From contig JAJCZX010000041.1 of NCBI GenBank assembly GCA_029262195.1, positions 1 through 64,000 of the forward strand: a stretch of DNA of 64,000 nucleotides, in the 5' to 3' direction. The stretch is from Gemmatimonadota bacterium (lineage in GTDB: Bacteria > Gemmatimonadota > Gemmatimonadetes > Gemmatimonadales > GWC2-71-9). The position numbers and the translations under genes are program-made. The notes beneath the pieces are model-generated. The model had not been told where the DNA came from. It saw only the letters and a program-made list of their open reading frames with translations, and did not search any database. Below, piece by piece: positions 7,473-16,785 of this stretch (position 1 is the stretch's first letter; each line of letters begins with the position of its first letter).

Positions 7473-8576
7473 GTGACGGATTCACCAGATAGCCCCGAGT
7501 TCGGCCGGTTCTTTCTCCCCGGTCCCACCGAAGTTCACCCCGAAATCTTACAAGCCCAAACCCAACCGATGATTCCTCATCGGGGTTCTGCAATGGAAAG
7601 CCTCCTCGCGGGCATGTCGGATCCAATGAAAAAACTATTCCAGACCGAAGCGAACCTGGTTCTGGGCACCTGCGCCGCAACTGGCTTCATGGAAATGGCT
7701 GCTCGGTGTGGCGTTAAAGAACGGGTCCTTTCCCTTGTCGGTGGAGCGTTCGGTGAACGTTTCGCTGCAGTCGCTGCGGCCTGTGGTTGCGAGGTGGTCC
7801 GGCTAAGCGTGCCCCTGGGTGAAACCGCTGAGCCCGACATGTTGCGGGAGGCGATTGAGCGCAGCGATGTCGACGCGGTAACCGTTTGTCACTCCGAAAC
7901 TGCCACCGGCGCCCTTGCTCCTTTGAAAGAAATTGCTGAGGTCGTTAATAGCTTCGACGATGTCCAGTTGCTCGTCGATGGAGTTACTTCCGTCGCCGGC
8001 ACTCCGGTCATGACCGACGAGTGGGGTTTGGATTTCGTGTTCACAGGGGCGCAGAAGGCTCTCGCTCTACCCCCAGGCCTTGCTCTGGGTGCGGCGTCTG
8101 ATCGGATGCTGGAACGGGCGCGTACGATTCCGGGCCGCGGCGGTTATTTCGACGTCGTGGTTCACGCCAAAGCCTTTAAGAGCGCTCAGCCTACCAACAC
8201 TCCCGGGATCTCGACGTTGTTCGCGCTCGCCAGGCAATTCGAGCGCATTGAGGCTGAAGGCGGAATTGAAGCCCGCTGGGACAGGCACCTCGATATGCAA
8301 GAGACGGTTGAACGCTGGGTCGCAGGTCGCGGAGGCGAACTCGGCTTCTCTTACCTTCCCCGCGAGGGACGGCGGACGCCCACCGTGTCCTGTCTGAAGG
8401 TGCGGGAAGGAGTAAACGGTCGCACCTATGTGCTGGAAATGAAAAAGCGAGGCTGGATAATCGGTACGGGCTACGGCGACCTGAAGGAAGAAACGATTCG
8501 CATCGGCCACATGGGAGACCATTCGGTCTCCGAAGTGGAAGAGTTACTCAGCGTTCTGGAAGAGGTGGCGTCGTGA
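7473..8576 (+). CDS. Class V aminotransferase (probable serine-pathway transaminase)
   Basis: A 367-residue PLP enzyme of the alanine-glyoxylate / serine-pyruvate aminotransferase group. It begins FFLPGPTEVHPEIL, keeps the HSETATGAL segment and DGVTSV, and has the Schiff-base lysine in FTGAQKALALPPG at residue 195. The stop codon overlaps the serA start (GTGA), a coupling that argues for a role as the phosphohydroxypyruvate transaminase in place of canonical SerC, as seen in several lineages. Serine-glyoxylate or serine-pyruvate transamination remains possible. Confidence 0.85.
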   Translation: MTDSPDSPEFGRFFLPGPTEVHPEILQAQTQPMIPHRGSAMESLLAGMSDPMKKLFQTEANLVLGTCAATGFMEMAARCGVKERVLSLVGGAFGERFAAVAAACGCEVVRLSVPLGETAEPDMLREAIERSDVDAVTVCHSETATGALAPLKEIAEVVNSFDDVQLLVDGVTSVAGTPVMTDEWGLDFVFTGAQKALALPPGLALGAASDRMLERARTIPGRGGYFDVVVHAKAFKSAQPTNTPGISTLFALARQFERIEAEGGIEARWDRHLDMQETVERWVAGRGGELGFSYLPREGRRTPTVSCLKVREGVNGRTYVLEMKKRGWIIGTGYGDLKEETIRIGHMGDHSVSEVEELLSVLEEVAS

Positions 8577-10153
8577 GCAAGGTAGTCTTAGTCGCAGACG
8601 ATATTGATGCCAAAGGCCTCACAGTGTTGGAAGAAGCGGATATGGAGGTCGTCAGAGCAGCGGGCAACCCCGATTTGTTCATCGAGACTCTCCCCCGTGC
8701 CAACGCGTTGCTGGTACGGTCAGCTACGCAGGTAACCGCCGCGGTGATGGCCGACGCTCCCAACCTGAAGATGATTGGGCGGGCTGGAGCCGGTATCGAC
8801 AACGTTGATGTCAAAGCAGCGACACAACGGGGGATAGCCGTTATCAATGCCCCTGGTGCCAACACGGTCAGTGCTGCCGAACATGCCGTAGCGATGCTTC
8901 TGGCTCTTCTGCGTCGGATTCCTGAGGCCTCCAGGAGCATGGCGTCGGGCAAGTGGGATCGCAAGAAATTCGGAGGCTCCGAGTTACGAGGAAAGACACT
9001 TGGTGTGGCGGGGTTCGGACGCGTTGGATCTCACTTCGCTTGTATAGCCCGCGCCTTCGGAATGCGGGTGATTGTTTATGATCCCTTTGTTTCCCAGGCC
9101 CGTGCCAACGAAGAAAAAGTCAAACTGGTAGGGCTGGACGATCTCATCAGCGCTGCCGACGTCATCACTCTGCACATGCCGCTGACCAAAGAAACTGCTG
9201 GTTTGATCAACAGCGCGCGCCTCAAACAGATGAAAGATTCAGCCGTGCTGATCAACACTGCCCGGGGCGGATTGATAGACGAAAAGGCTCTGGTCAACGC
9301 CGTCGAGCGGGGGCACATTGCCGGTGCCGCTCTGGACGTTTTCGGCGAAGAGCCATTGGCCAAAGATTCCCCCTTGCGAACCTGCGAAAGAATTTTGGTG
9401 ACACCACACCTGGGCGCTTCCACTGAAGAGGCTCAGGAGCGGGTGTCAACCGAAATCTGTCGCTCGGCCCGCCAGGCGTTGCTGCACGGTGATGTCCGCG
9501 GAGCGGTGAACATCACCGGGGTTTCGGCCGACGCTCTTGGTCGCCTGCAACCGTTACTTGGGCTAACCGCCAAGGTAAGCCAGTTAGCGGCCGGTATTCT
9601 GGGCGGCAGAGTACGCAAAATGGAGGTAAGCTACAAAGGCTCTGACAAAGACGCCCCGCTGCCGGTTGAGCTTGCGGCGATAGAGGGGATCATGCGGGCC
9701 ATGGATGTGGGTCCGGTTAGCCTGATTAACGCCGGGGCTCTGGCCGAGAAGATGAAAATCGGTATTGAACGACGGGTCGGAAAAGCCAACGGCGGATACG
9801 ATATGATGGTATACGTAACTGTCGCAAGGAACTCCACCACTGTGTCGGTCGGGGGTGCACTGCTCGGTGATCATCAAGGGCGGGTTATCGAGGTGGATGG
9901 TTACGAAGTCGAATTCGTACCTGAAGGCAACGTCATTGTCTTGCATAATTCTGATGTTCCCGGCGTCATCGGACAGGTTGGCTCGGTACTCGGCAAATCC
10001 GGTGTCAACGTTGGCGGTTATCACCAGGCGCGGAAGAAGTCTGGAAAAGAAGCCCTCGCAGCCATCGTCGTGGACCAGGAACCAACAGCCAAACTGCTCA
10101 AGGATCTCAAGAAACTGGACGCCGTGCTGGATGTGAAACACATTCAACTGTAG
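8573..10153 (+). CDS. serA: D-3-phosphoglycerate dehydrogenase
   Basis: A 526-residue, long-form SerA, the NAD-linked first step of serine synthesis. The catalytic/NAD domain shows IGRAGAGIDNVD, the Rossmann loop VAGFGRVGSHFA, INTARGGLIDE, ALDVFGEEP and TPHLGASTEEAQ (catalytic His). An allosteric substrate-binding domain follows from about residue 320, then a C-terminal ACT domain (VIVLHNSDVPGVIGQVGS), the usual serine feedback site. It starts at GTG 8573 inside the end of the aminotransferase gene. Confidence 0.95.
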   Translation: MSKVVLVADDIDAKGLTVLEEADMEVVRAAGNPDLFIETLPRANALLVRSATQVTAAVMADAPNLKMIGRAGAGIDNVDVKAATQRGIAVINAPGANTVSAAEHAVAMLLALLRRIPEASRSMASGKWDRKKFGGSELRGKTLGVAGFGRVGSHFACIARAFGMRVIVYDPFVSQARANEEKVKLVGLDDLISAADVITLHMPLTKETAGLINSARLKQMKDSAVLINTARGGLIDEKALVNAVERGHIAGAALDVFGEEPLAKDSPLRTCERILVTPHLGASTEEAQERVSTEICRSARQALLHGDVRGAVNITGVSADALGRLQPLLGLTAKVSQLAAGILGGRVRKMEVSYKGSDKDAPLPVELAAIEGIMRAMDVGPVSLINAGALAEKMKIGIERRVGKANGGYDMMVYVTVARNSTTVSVGGALLGDHQGRVIEVDGYEVEFVPEGNVIVLHNSDVPGVIGQVGSVLGKSGVNVGGYHQARKKSGKEALAAIVVDQEPTAKLLKDLKKLDAVLDVKHIQL

Positions 10154-10255
10154 GCCGAATCCACCCGATTGCGGTTATCTTTACCGGTCGCTCAGACCGG
10201 GAGGGTACCGGATACTAAATCGACTTCAGGGACATGCTGTACGCATAGTGGCAAA

Positions 10256-12694
10256 ATGACCTCCGAAAACCAGAACAATACTTACGACCCTACTGCGGTT
10301 GAAACCAAATGGCGGGCCCGCTGGGACGAACGCGGGACGAATTCTTTCGACCTCGCCAAGGCTGAAAAGCCTTTTTACAACCTCATGATGTTTCCGTATC
10401 CATCTGCAGAAGGTTTGCATATCGGAAACGTCTTTGCGTTTGTAGGAGCCGACATTCATGGCCGCTTCAAGCGTCTTCGCGGTATGAATGTTTTTGAACC
10501 GCTTGGCTACGACGCGTTTGGGATCCATTCTGAGAACTTTGCCCTCAAGGTCAACACCCACCCGGCGAAGCTCATACCCAGCAATATCAGGAATTTTGAG
10601 GAGACCCTTCGTCGAACGGGATTGATGATTGACTGGAACCACAGTCTTGCAACGACCGATCCTGATTACTACAAGTGGACTCAATGGATTTTCCTACAAC
10701 TTTACAAAGCGGGTCTGGCGGTCAAAGGAAAAGCGCCCGTCAATTGGTGTCCCGAGTGCAAGACGGTCCTCGCCAACGAGCAGGTCATAGACGGGTTTTG
10801 CGAACGTCACCCCGAAACAAGGGTTAGCCAGCGGATTCTGGAGCAGTGGTTCTTTAAGATCACTGATTATGCCGAACGCCTGCTCGACAATCTAGAGGAC
10901 CTCGACTGGTCCGACTCAACCCGGGCGATGCAGGCCAACTGGATTGGAAAATCTCACGGTGCCGAATTGGTTTTCACAACTCCAATTGGAAAAGAAATCG
11001 GTGTTTTCACAACCCGCCCCGACACTGTGTTTGGTGCCACCTACCTGGTGTTGGCCCCCGAGCATCCGCTTGTCGAAGAGCTGACCACCGACGAGCAACA
11101 GGGGGATGTAACCAAGTACCTCAGGGAGACCGGCAAGCAAGACATCGTCAGTCGCAAGGTTGGTTCGAAAGAAAAGACCGGCGTCTTCACGGGTTCATAC
11201 GCTCGAAATCCGGCCACGAATAGTTCTATTCCGATCTGGATCGCCGATTATGTGCTGATGGAATACGGCACGGGCGCGATCATGGCTGTACCTGCCCACG
11301 ACGATCGCGATTTTGAGTTCGCCACAAAGTTCAAGCTTCCAATCGTCCAGGTGGTTGAGCCTGCAGGATCGGACGAGGTTCCAGATTTACCGTTTTCCAT
11401 CAAAGACGGGACTTTGGTCAACAGCGGCCAATTCGACGGTACGAATTGCGAAGAGGCAATTCAGAAGGTCACGGATTGGTTGGCAGAGCAGGGTGCCGGC
11501 GAGTTGAAAACACAATATCGGTTGCACGATTGGTGTATTTCCAGGCAGAGGTACTGGGGACCACCGATTCCTATGATCTATTGCGATCGCTGTGGTTCAG
11601 TACCTGTGCCGGAAAAGGATTTGCCAGTTGAGTTGCCTTTCCTCGAAGACTTTAAGCCCGACGAGAGCGGAGTGTCTCCGCTGGCCAGGGTTGAAGATTG
11701 GATAAACGTCGAATGTCCTGAGTGTCATGGGATGGCCACACGAGAAACGGATGTATCAGATACCTTCCTTGATTCTGCCTGGTACTTCCTGCGCTATCCG
11801 TCGACCGACTGCGCTGACAAGGCGTTTGATGATGATCTGAACACCAGGTGGTTGCCGGTTTCTTCATACATCGGGGGCAACGAGCACGCCGTACTGCATC
11901 TCATGTATTCGCGGTTTGTAACGATGGTGTTGAAAGACCTCGGATTGATCGATTTTGAGGAGCCGTTTTTACGGTTCCGAGCTCACGGTACCATCATTAA
12001 AGACGGCGCCAAGATGTCAAAATCCCGTGGCAACGTCGTCGTGCCTGATCAGTATTTTGACCAGTGGGGTGCTGACACGATCCGCATGTATCTCATGTTC
12101 CTGGGTCCCTACCAGGAAGGCGGGGATTTTAGAGATGACGGTATCTCAGGAATTCGCCGTTTTCTAGATAAAATCTGGAAGCTCGTCAACGAAATTGGGG
12201 CCACGCCCGACGAAGAAGGCGTCAAATTCAACCGGGTTTTGCATCAAACCATTCGCAAGACCGCAGAAGACCTTGACGGTCTGCGGTACAACACGGCGAT
12301 TGCGGCTTGCATGACCTATGTGAATACGCTGCGCAATCGCACCAGCTCGACCGTGGCTGCCGAGTTTATCGAACCCCTGCTGATCATAGTTGCGCCTTTC
12401 GTTCCTCATTTCGCCGAGGAATGCTGGGAGCGGTTGGGCCACAACGCCAGCATTTTCGACGAAAATTGGCCTGTTTTTGACGCCGATTTGGCGAAAGACG
12501 ATGAAATCCAGATGGTTGTCCAGGTCAACGGAAAAGTTCGGTCAAAGCTCCAGATCCCGGCCGGATCCGACGAGGCGACAGTCAGAGCGCTGGTGGACAA
12601 TGATGATTCGGCCCAGAAGTTTATCGCAGGACAGCAAGTTCGCAAGGTGATTTTTGTTGCTGATAGGTTGATAAATATGGTCGTCAGCGGGTAA
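10256..12694 (+). CDS. leuS: Leucyl-tRNA synthetase
   Basis: An 812-residue class I synthetase. It has the HIGH-type motif in MMFPYPSAEGLHIGNVFAF near residue 50, the zinc-like insertion (WCPECKTVLANEQV), the CP1 editing domain with GTGAIMAVPAHDDRDFEFA, a second Cys cluster (CDRCG, CPEC) and KMSKSRGN near residue 585. The anticodon-binding C-terminus ends QVNGKVRSKLQIPAGSD. The frame is open from 10169, but the first methionine of the family N-terminus is MTSENQNNTYDP at 10256. It follows serA by 103 bp. Confidence 0.95.
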   Translation: MTSENQNNTYDPTAVETKWRARWDERGTNSFDLAKAEKPFYNLMMFPYPSAEGLHIGNVFAFVGADIHGRFKRLRGMNVFEPLGYDAFGIHSENFALKVNTHPAKLIPSNIRNFEETLRRTGLMIDWNHSLATTDPDYYKWTQWIFLQLYKAGLAVKGKAPVNWCPECKTVLANEQVIDGFCERHPETRVSQRILEQWFFKITDYAERLLDNLEDLDWSDSTRAMQANWIGKSHGAELVFTTPIGKEIGVFTTRPDTVFGATYLVLAPEHPLVEELTTDEQQGDVTKYLRETGKQDIVSRKVGSKEKTGVFTGSYARNPATNSSIPIWIADYVLMEYGTGAIMAVPAHDDRDFEFATKFKLPIVQVVEPAGSDEVPDLPFSIKDGTLVNSGQFDGTNCEEAIQKVTDWLAEQGAGELKTQYRLHDWCISRQRYWGPPIPMIYCDRCGSVPVPEKDLPVELPFLEDFKPDESGVSPLARVEDWINVECPECHGMATRETDVSDTFLDSAWYFLRYPSTDCADKAFDDDLNTRWLPVSSYIGGNEHAVLHLMYSRFVTMVLKDLGLIDFEEPFLRFRAHGTIIKDGAKMSKSRGNVVVPDQYFDQWGADTIRMYLMFLGPYQEGGDFRDDGISGIRRFLDKIWKLVNEIGATPDEEGVKFNRVLHQTIRKTAEDLDGLRYNTAIAACMTYVNTLRNRTSSTVAAEFIEPLLIIVAPFVPHFAEECWERLGHNASIFDENWPVFDADLAKDDEIQMVVQVNGKVRSKLQIPAGSDEATVRALVDNDDSAQKFIAGQQVRKVIFVADRLINMVVSG

Positions 12695-12778
12695 GACGGT
12701 CGGGAAGTCGAAGAAAGTAATTGGAACTTCGGGTTTTTTTCGGGTATTACACGTTCTTAACTTTTCCTGGGGGCATGT

Positions 12779-13546
12779 ATGTCAGAACAAATTAAGGGGC
12801 GTTTTCTGTGGTTCGATCTAATGACCACGGACCCGGCAGCGGCGGAAAAATTCTATGGGGCAGTGATAGGTTGGGGCACTCAACCGTGGGAAGGGCCGCA
12901 ACCGTACACGATGTGGGCACTTGGAGACACTCCGCTTGGGGGGTTGATGGAACTGCCGGAGGAAGCAAGGCAGGCCGGAGCTCCATCTCATTGGCTGGCT
13001 TACGTCGGAAGCGATGACATTGATGCGACCGTTGCGCAGATCGAAGCCGGCGGCGGGTGCGTGTTGGTTCCGGTCACCGATATTCCTGGCACGGGCAAGT
13101 TCGCAGTAGTCCAGGATCCTCAGGGTGCTGTTAGCGCCGTGTACACCTCCGAAACCGACCCTCCGCCACAGAAAGAACCGGGTCCGGGGGAATTCTCCTG
13201 GCACGAACTTGCCACCACTGACTATGAAGCAGCTTTTAAATTCTACGCAGGTCTATACGGTTGGAAAAAAACCGAAGCCATGGACATGGGTGACGCCGGG
13301 ATCTACCAGATGTACGGTCAGGGCGAACGTACCTACGGTGGGATGTTCAACAAACCAGCCGAGATGCCGGGTCCGCCGGCGTGGTTGCACTACATCACCG
13401 TAGATAGCGTCGAAGAAGCGGCAGATCGCGTGACCGCCAACGGCGGTACGATTCTCAACGGTCCGATGGAAGTTCCGGGCGGTGACAAAATCGTTCAGTG
13501 CATGGACCCGCAGGGTGCGGCATTTGCGATGTATTCTAAGAAATAA
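12779..13546 (+). CDS. Double VOC (glyoxalase/bleomycin-resistance fold) protein
   Basis: A 255-residue cytosolic protein built from two VOC domains of about 125 residues. Each begins with a WFDLMTTDPAAAEKFYG / WHELATTDYEAAFKFYA module and ends with QDPQGA / MDPQGA followed by V-x-A-V/F-x-M-Y. These are the CFP30B-like or 'VOC family' proteins, some of which are metal-dependent hydroxyacylglutathione or dioxygenase-related enzymes. Substrate is unknown. It is monocistronic, ending in a hairpin shared with the convergent ftcD gene. Confidence 0.85.
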   Translation: MSEQIKGRFLWFDLMTTDPAAAEKFYGAVIGWGTQPWEGPQPYTMWALGDTPLGGLMELPEEARQAGAPSHWLAYVGSDDIDATVAQIEAGGGCVLVPVTDIPGTGKFAVVQDPQGAVSAVYTSETDPPPQKEPGPGEFSWHELATTDYEAAFKFYAGLYGWKKTEAMDMGDAGIYQMYGQGERTYGGMFNKPAEMPGPPAWLHYITVDSVEEAADRVTANGGTILNGPMEVPGGDKIVQCMDPQGAAFAMYSKK

Positions 13547-13563
13547 TTGAGGGGTCGTTTTGT

Positions 13564-13588
13564 GAGGGGATGAATCGAACATCCCCTC
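13564..13588. terminator. Hairpin between convergent genes
   Basis: A perfect 9-bp stem GAGGGGATG / CATCCCCTC with loop AATCGAA lies between the ends of the VOC gene and ftcD. T tracts are short (AATTG on the plus side), so termination efficiency is uncertain, but the position fits a bidirectional terminator. Confidence 0.6.
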
Positions 13589-13594
13589 AACTCC

Positions 13595-15274
13595 TCAATT
13601 GTTTTCGACAATCTCCAGCACCTCAGCCTCAAGCGCCTTCGCCTTCGCCTCAATTTCCCCGCCTCGTTTCAGGAAATCATCCACCTTTGCTTTGTCATCC
13701 AAATCCGACGAGTTGATCTTGACGTTGAGGTAGGCTCCCATAACCGCCGACCGTGCGCATAGCGCTCCGACTCCGGCGTCTGAGGCGGAGTTCGGATTGC
13801 CTGTTTCCGCCATGGCTTTGATGACGGTCATGGATTCGAGGGAGACTTCCATGATCCTGAATGGGACCTCGATGGCCTGAAGTGTTGCTGCCTGGATCGC
13901 GGCCTTTCGGGTTGTCTTTTCCGTGTCGGATCCGTTGGGCAACCCGAAGGCGGCGAGAATAGCGTTGAAGGCCGCGGTGTCCGCGTCGATTAGCTCGAGC
14001 AGTTTTCTGTGTGACGCCTTGCCCTTTTCTGCCCAGTCTGAAAACTCTTCCCAGCGTTCGTCCCAGCCTTTTTTGTGCGATGAGAGATTGGCAACCATTG
14101 TTGCCAGGGCTGCGCCGAGTGCTCCGAGGGTTGCTGCGACCGATCCACCTCCGGGCGCAACCGATTCAGACGCGGTCTCTTCGACGAACCCTTCTACAGA
14201 CAGGTCGATCAGCTTTTTCTGAGAGGTGTCGGCGATCGCGTACTCGATGATTTTTTCGCCCGGGTCGAACGGTCCCAGTTCATCAAGGCCCATCGATTTG
14301 ACCGCAATCTTGATGATCTCACTGTCGGCGATTCCGATTGATCGTTTTTGTTTACGGAGAAAATATTTACCCGCATTGAGCATAGCCTGAAGCGGTAACA
14401 TGCCGACCACTTCGGACCCTGTGACGCGAATCCCACGTGCAGCGGCCTTCTCGCACACCTCATCGAAGGCGATGTGCATGGGCGTGACCGATATGTTGGT
14501 GAGGTTCATCGAGATTTGAGCGACGCCGTATTCCTCGATAAACCACCCGATGGCCTTAACGCTTTTGAGCGACCCGGGAATCCATACAGGTTCTCCGTCG
14601 TTATCGCGGACGATGTTGCCAGTGAGAGGGTCGCCTTCTCTTTTTTGTCGCCCTTTTTCTCTAACGTCGAACGCGATAGCGTTGGCTCTACGAGTCGATG
14701 TCGTATTGAGGTTAACGTTGTAAGCAACCAGAAAATCCCGTGCGCTAACTGCGGTGACACCGGCTCGGGCGTTGAATTCCGACGGGCCGTAATCCGGTTT
14801 CCAGTCGGGATCAGCGAGCTTTTCCTTTAGCCCCTCGTACTCACCTGCCCTCACATCTGCGAGGTTGCGACGTTGCTCAGATTTGGCAGCGTTTTCATAG
14901 CAGTAGACGCCGATGCCAACTTCGTCTCCCAATCTGGCGGCAAGCTTATGGGCGTACTCGACTGTTTCCTCCATTGAAATCTCTGAGACGGGAACGAGAG
15001 GGCAAACATCAGTAGCTCCGAACCTCGGATGCTCGCCTTTCTGTTTGCTCATATCGATCAGTTCGCTGGCTTTGCGTACCGCTTGCACCCCCGCTTCAAT
15101 AACCGGGTCAGGCTCTCCCACGAAAGTCACGACGGTGCGGTTTGTCGCTTTCCCGGGATCAACGTCGAGTAGACGAACGCCGTCGACTGATTCGATAACA
15201 TCCGTGATTTGCTTGATGATGGTCAGGTCGTTCCCTTCGGAAAAATTGGGAACGCATTCGATTAACTTGGGCAT
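13595..15274 (-). CDS. ftcD: Glutamate formimidoyltransferase / formimidoyl-THF cyclodeaminase
   Basis: A 559-residue bifunctional enzyme of histidine breakdown and one-carbon supply. Residues 1-about 300 are the formiminotransferase N- and C-subdomains (LIECVPNFSEGNDL, TNRTVVTFVG, MSMQKGEHPRFGATD region, MNLTNISVTPMH). Residues about 345-559 are the helical cyclodeaminase (ETASESVAPGGGSVAATLGA, AIEVPFRIMEVS, NPNSASDAGVGAL). It transfers the formimidoyl group of formiminoglutamate to tetrahydrofolate, then releases ammonia to give methenyl-THF. No hut genes are nearby. The start at the ATG before PKLIECVPNF is the family start. Confidence 0.93.
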   Translation of the reverse strand: MPKLIECVPNFSEGNDLTIIKQITDVIESVDGVRLLDVDPGKATNRTVVTFVGEPDPVIEAGVQAVRKASELIDMSKQKGEHPRFGATDVCPLVPVSEISMEETVEYAHKLAARLGDEVGIGVYCYENAAKSEQRRNLADVRAGEYEGLKEKLADPDWKPDYGPSEFNARAGVTAVSARDFLVAYNVNLNTTSTRRANAIAFDVREKGRQKREGDPLTGNIVRDNDGEPVWIPGSLKSVKAIGWFIEEYGVAQISMNLTNISVTPMHIAFDEVCEKAAARGIRVTGSEVVGMLPLQAMLNAGKYFLRKQKRSIGIADSEIIKIAVKSMGLDELGPFDPGEKIIEYAIADTSQKKLIDLSVEGFVEETASESVAPGGGSVAATLGALGAALATMVANLSSHKKGWDERWEEFSDWAEKGKASHRKLLELIDADTAAFNAILAAFGLPNGSDTEKTTRKAAIQAATLQAIEVPFRIMEVSLESMTVIKAMAETGNPNSASDAGVGALCARSAVMGAYLNVKINSSDLDDKAKVDDFLKRGGEIEAKAKALEAEVLEIVENN

Positions 15275-15382
15275 ATTAGCTTTGGGTGAAGTTGGAAAAA
15301 GAATTTAACGGATAGGAGGGGTTGAGGGGATGAGGGGAGGTCACGAACGGGGGAACGACTGCATGGGTGGAAACGGCTCGAC

Positions 15383-15417
15383 GGGTGAAAAGGCCAACGC
15401 ATTCAGGCCGTTCACCC
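15383..15417. repeat. Imperfect inverted repeat
   Basis: GGGTGAA-AA-GGCC and GGCC-G-TTCACCC flank a 10-base loop, in the spacer between the S1/P1 nuclease and ftcD (both minus strand). Flanking bases (GACTGCATGGGT and ACCCATAG...CAGTC) pair in part, extending it to a large weak hairpin. It may terminate the nuclease transcript or be a remnant of a small repeat. Confidence 0.45.
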
Positions 15418-15456
15418 ATAGACCCGTTCAGTCCTACCTGGGTAAGCGCAAGTCGC

Positions 15457-16293
15457 TTAGAAAGTAGCCGCCGTGAGCTCTCCATCAGCGATCGAGTTCA
15501 ATACGTAGGCCAACCTCACCCCAGCCCTCTGAATCGCTACTAGCGAGTATTCCACCGCTCTTTCGATATACTCTTCGGTGATCCGACCGTCTTCGGGGAA
15601 ATCATAGACGATGGTCTCTGTGGTTTGGTTGGCTTCATTTGTCCACCCGATTACATCGAAATCCTCCCAACGTGCAGCGTCGTCCGCGTCAATGTCAGCA
15701 ACGAGCGCAGCGACGCTTTCCGGCCAGGTGATGCCAACTCGTTCCAACATCCGGCGATCCCAGATCTGATGAAGGTTGTAGTTGAGAAACCCGGTTCCGT
15801 CAGCGTCGGGGAATTCCACATTGATCGTGTTGCCACCAAGGTCCCCCGGTCGCCCGGCGTGGAGAGGTTGGTGCAAATCTCCGATGAAATGGCCGACCAT
15901 CTTGAGAGCTTCCAGCTTTATATGGACCGGCGTGTCAGCCGCCAGAAGACCAACGTATTGCGGGATGGCCCAGACGACACATCGTTGGGCCCGGTCGCTG
16001 CAGTCGCGCTCGGCGTCGTAACCACCCTGACCCGGGGGGATGTTGACGTAGTGATAAGCGCGGGTTGTCGGATGAGTGGAGTACTTCACCGCGTCCGACC
16101 AGAGACAGGCTTCGGCGAAAGTTGGAATCGTATCCAGCGCCATGATTCCGTCGACCATTTCCTTGCCCGCGGGAGTAAGCCTACGATAGGCGATTTCGCA
16201 AACCATTTTGTGCGCGTCCCAGCCCCACCTGGAATTTTGTAAATCGGTGTCGGGGGAAACAACGGAAGACAGCAAGATAAGGAGCGGATTCAT
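15457..16293 (-). CDS. S1/P1 family zinc-dependent nuclease, exported
   Basis: A 278-residue protein with a short signal peptide followed by RWGWDAHKMV, in which the N-terminal Trp and His bind the tri-zinc site in this family. Other ligand motifs are LWSDAVKYS, YHYVNIP, MVGHFIGDLHQPLHAG, DLGGN and NLHQIWD. These enzymes cut single-stranded DNA/RNA and 3'-nucleotides, usually in the periplasm or outside, for nutrient scavenging. It is upstream of ftcD on the same strand but 180 bp away. Confidence 0.9.
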   Translation of the reverse strand: MNPLLILLSSVVSPDTDLQNSRWGWDAHKMVCEIAYRRLTPAGKEMVDGIMALDTIPTFAEACLWSDAVKYSTHPTTRAYHYVNIPPGQGGYDAERDCSDRAQRCVVWAIPQYVGLLAADTPVHIKLEALKMVGHFIGDLHQPLHAGRPGDLGGNTINVEFPDADGTGFLNYNLHQIWDRRMLERVGITWPESVAALVADIDADDAARWEDFDVIGWTNEANQTTETIVYDFPEDGRITEEYIERAVEYSLVAIQRAGVRLAYVLNSIADGELTAATF

Positions 16294-16356
16294 AGGCTTA
16301 ATTGGTTGAGTGTGACCTGTTCTACCAGATTTGGTCCGGGGAAGTTCACCAGTGGT

Positions 16357-16644
16357 TTAGTCCTTTGGTTTGGCCAACATTCTTTCGGCAAATTCTACCC
16401 GACCGGAAAGCTCCCGCACGTCGCTGTTACTGGCGGCAACCTCTTCCCGTAAATCTTCCAACGTATTTAGGATTTGCTCCTGTGACTCCATCAATCGGTC
16501 CAGGTGCTCAGTCGATATTTGCCCTTTGGCCTTGATCCGATATCGCAAGATCATGAACAACGCAGTGAGTCCGGTGGTGGCGGCCATCAATCCACCGAAA
16601 ATCTCTTGAATCATGTGGGGAGGCAGAGCCTGAGGGGGAAGCAT
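16357..16644 (-). CDS. Small membrane-anchored coiled-coil protein
   Basis: A 95-residue protein: one N-terminal transmembrane helix (EIFGGLMAATTGLTALFMILRY) followed by a charged coiled coil (residues about 40-95, with heptad-like ILNTLEDLREEVAASNSD). The ATG at 16644 has AAAGGAA upstream; the longer upstream frame lacks coding character. It resembles phage-shock or LemA-neighbour type small proteins only in layout; no family is recognised. Confidence 0.6.
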   Translation of the reverse strand: MLPPQALPPHMIQEIFGGLMAATTGLTALFMILRYRIKAKGQISTEHLDRLMESQEQILNTLEDLREEVAASNSDVRELSGRVEFAERMLAKPKD

Positions 16645-16785
16645 CGATGATTCCTTTAAATGTGTCGTTCGAAAATACGAGAACCTGTGGCGGTGCGGTA
16701 GACTTTGGTTGAATATACGTGCGGAGGGTTGCTGCGGCAGGTGGCTTCGTCGGTGGGTTATTATGCAGATCAAGCGGTTGGTTTT

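Noticed and set aside
10154..10255. GGGAGGGTACCGG before leuS looked like part of a T-box antiterminator
   Set aside because: The T-box core GGGTGGNACCGCG is not present, there is no specifier stem or terminator, and the gap is only about 100 bp.
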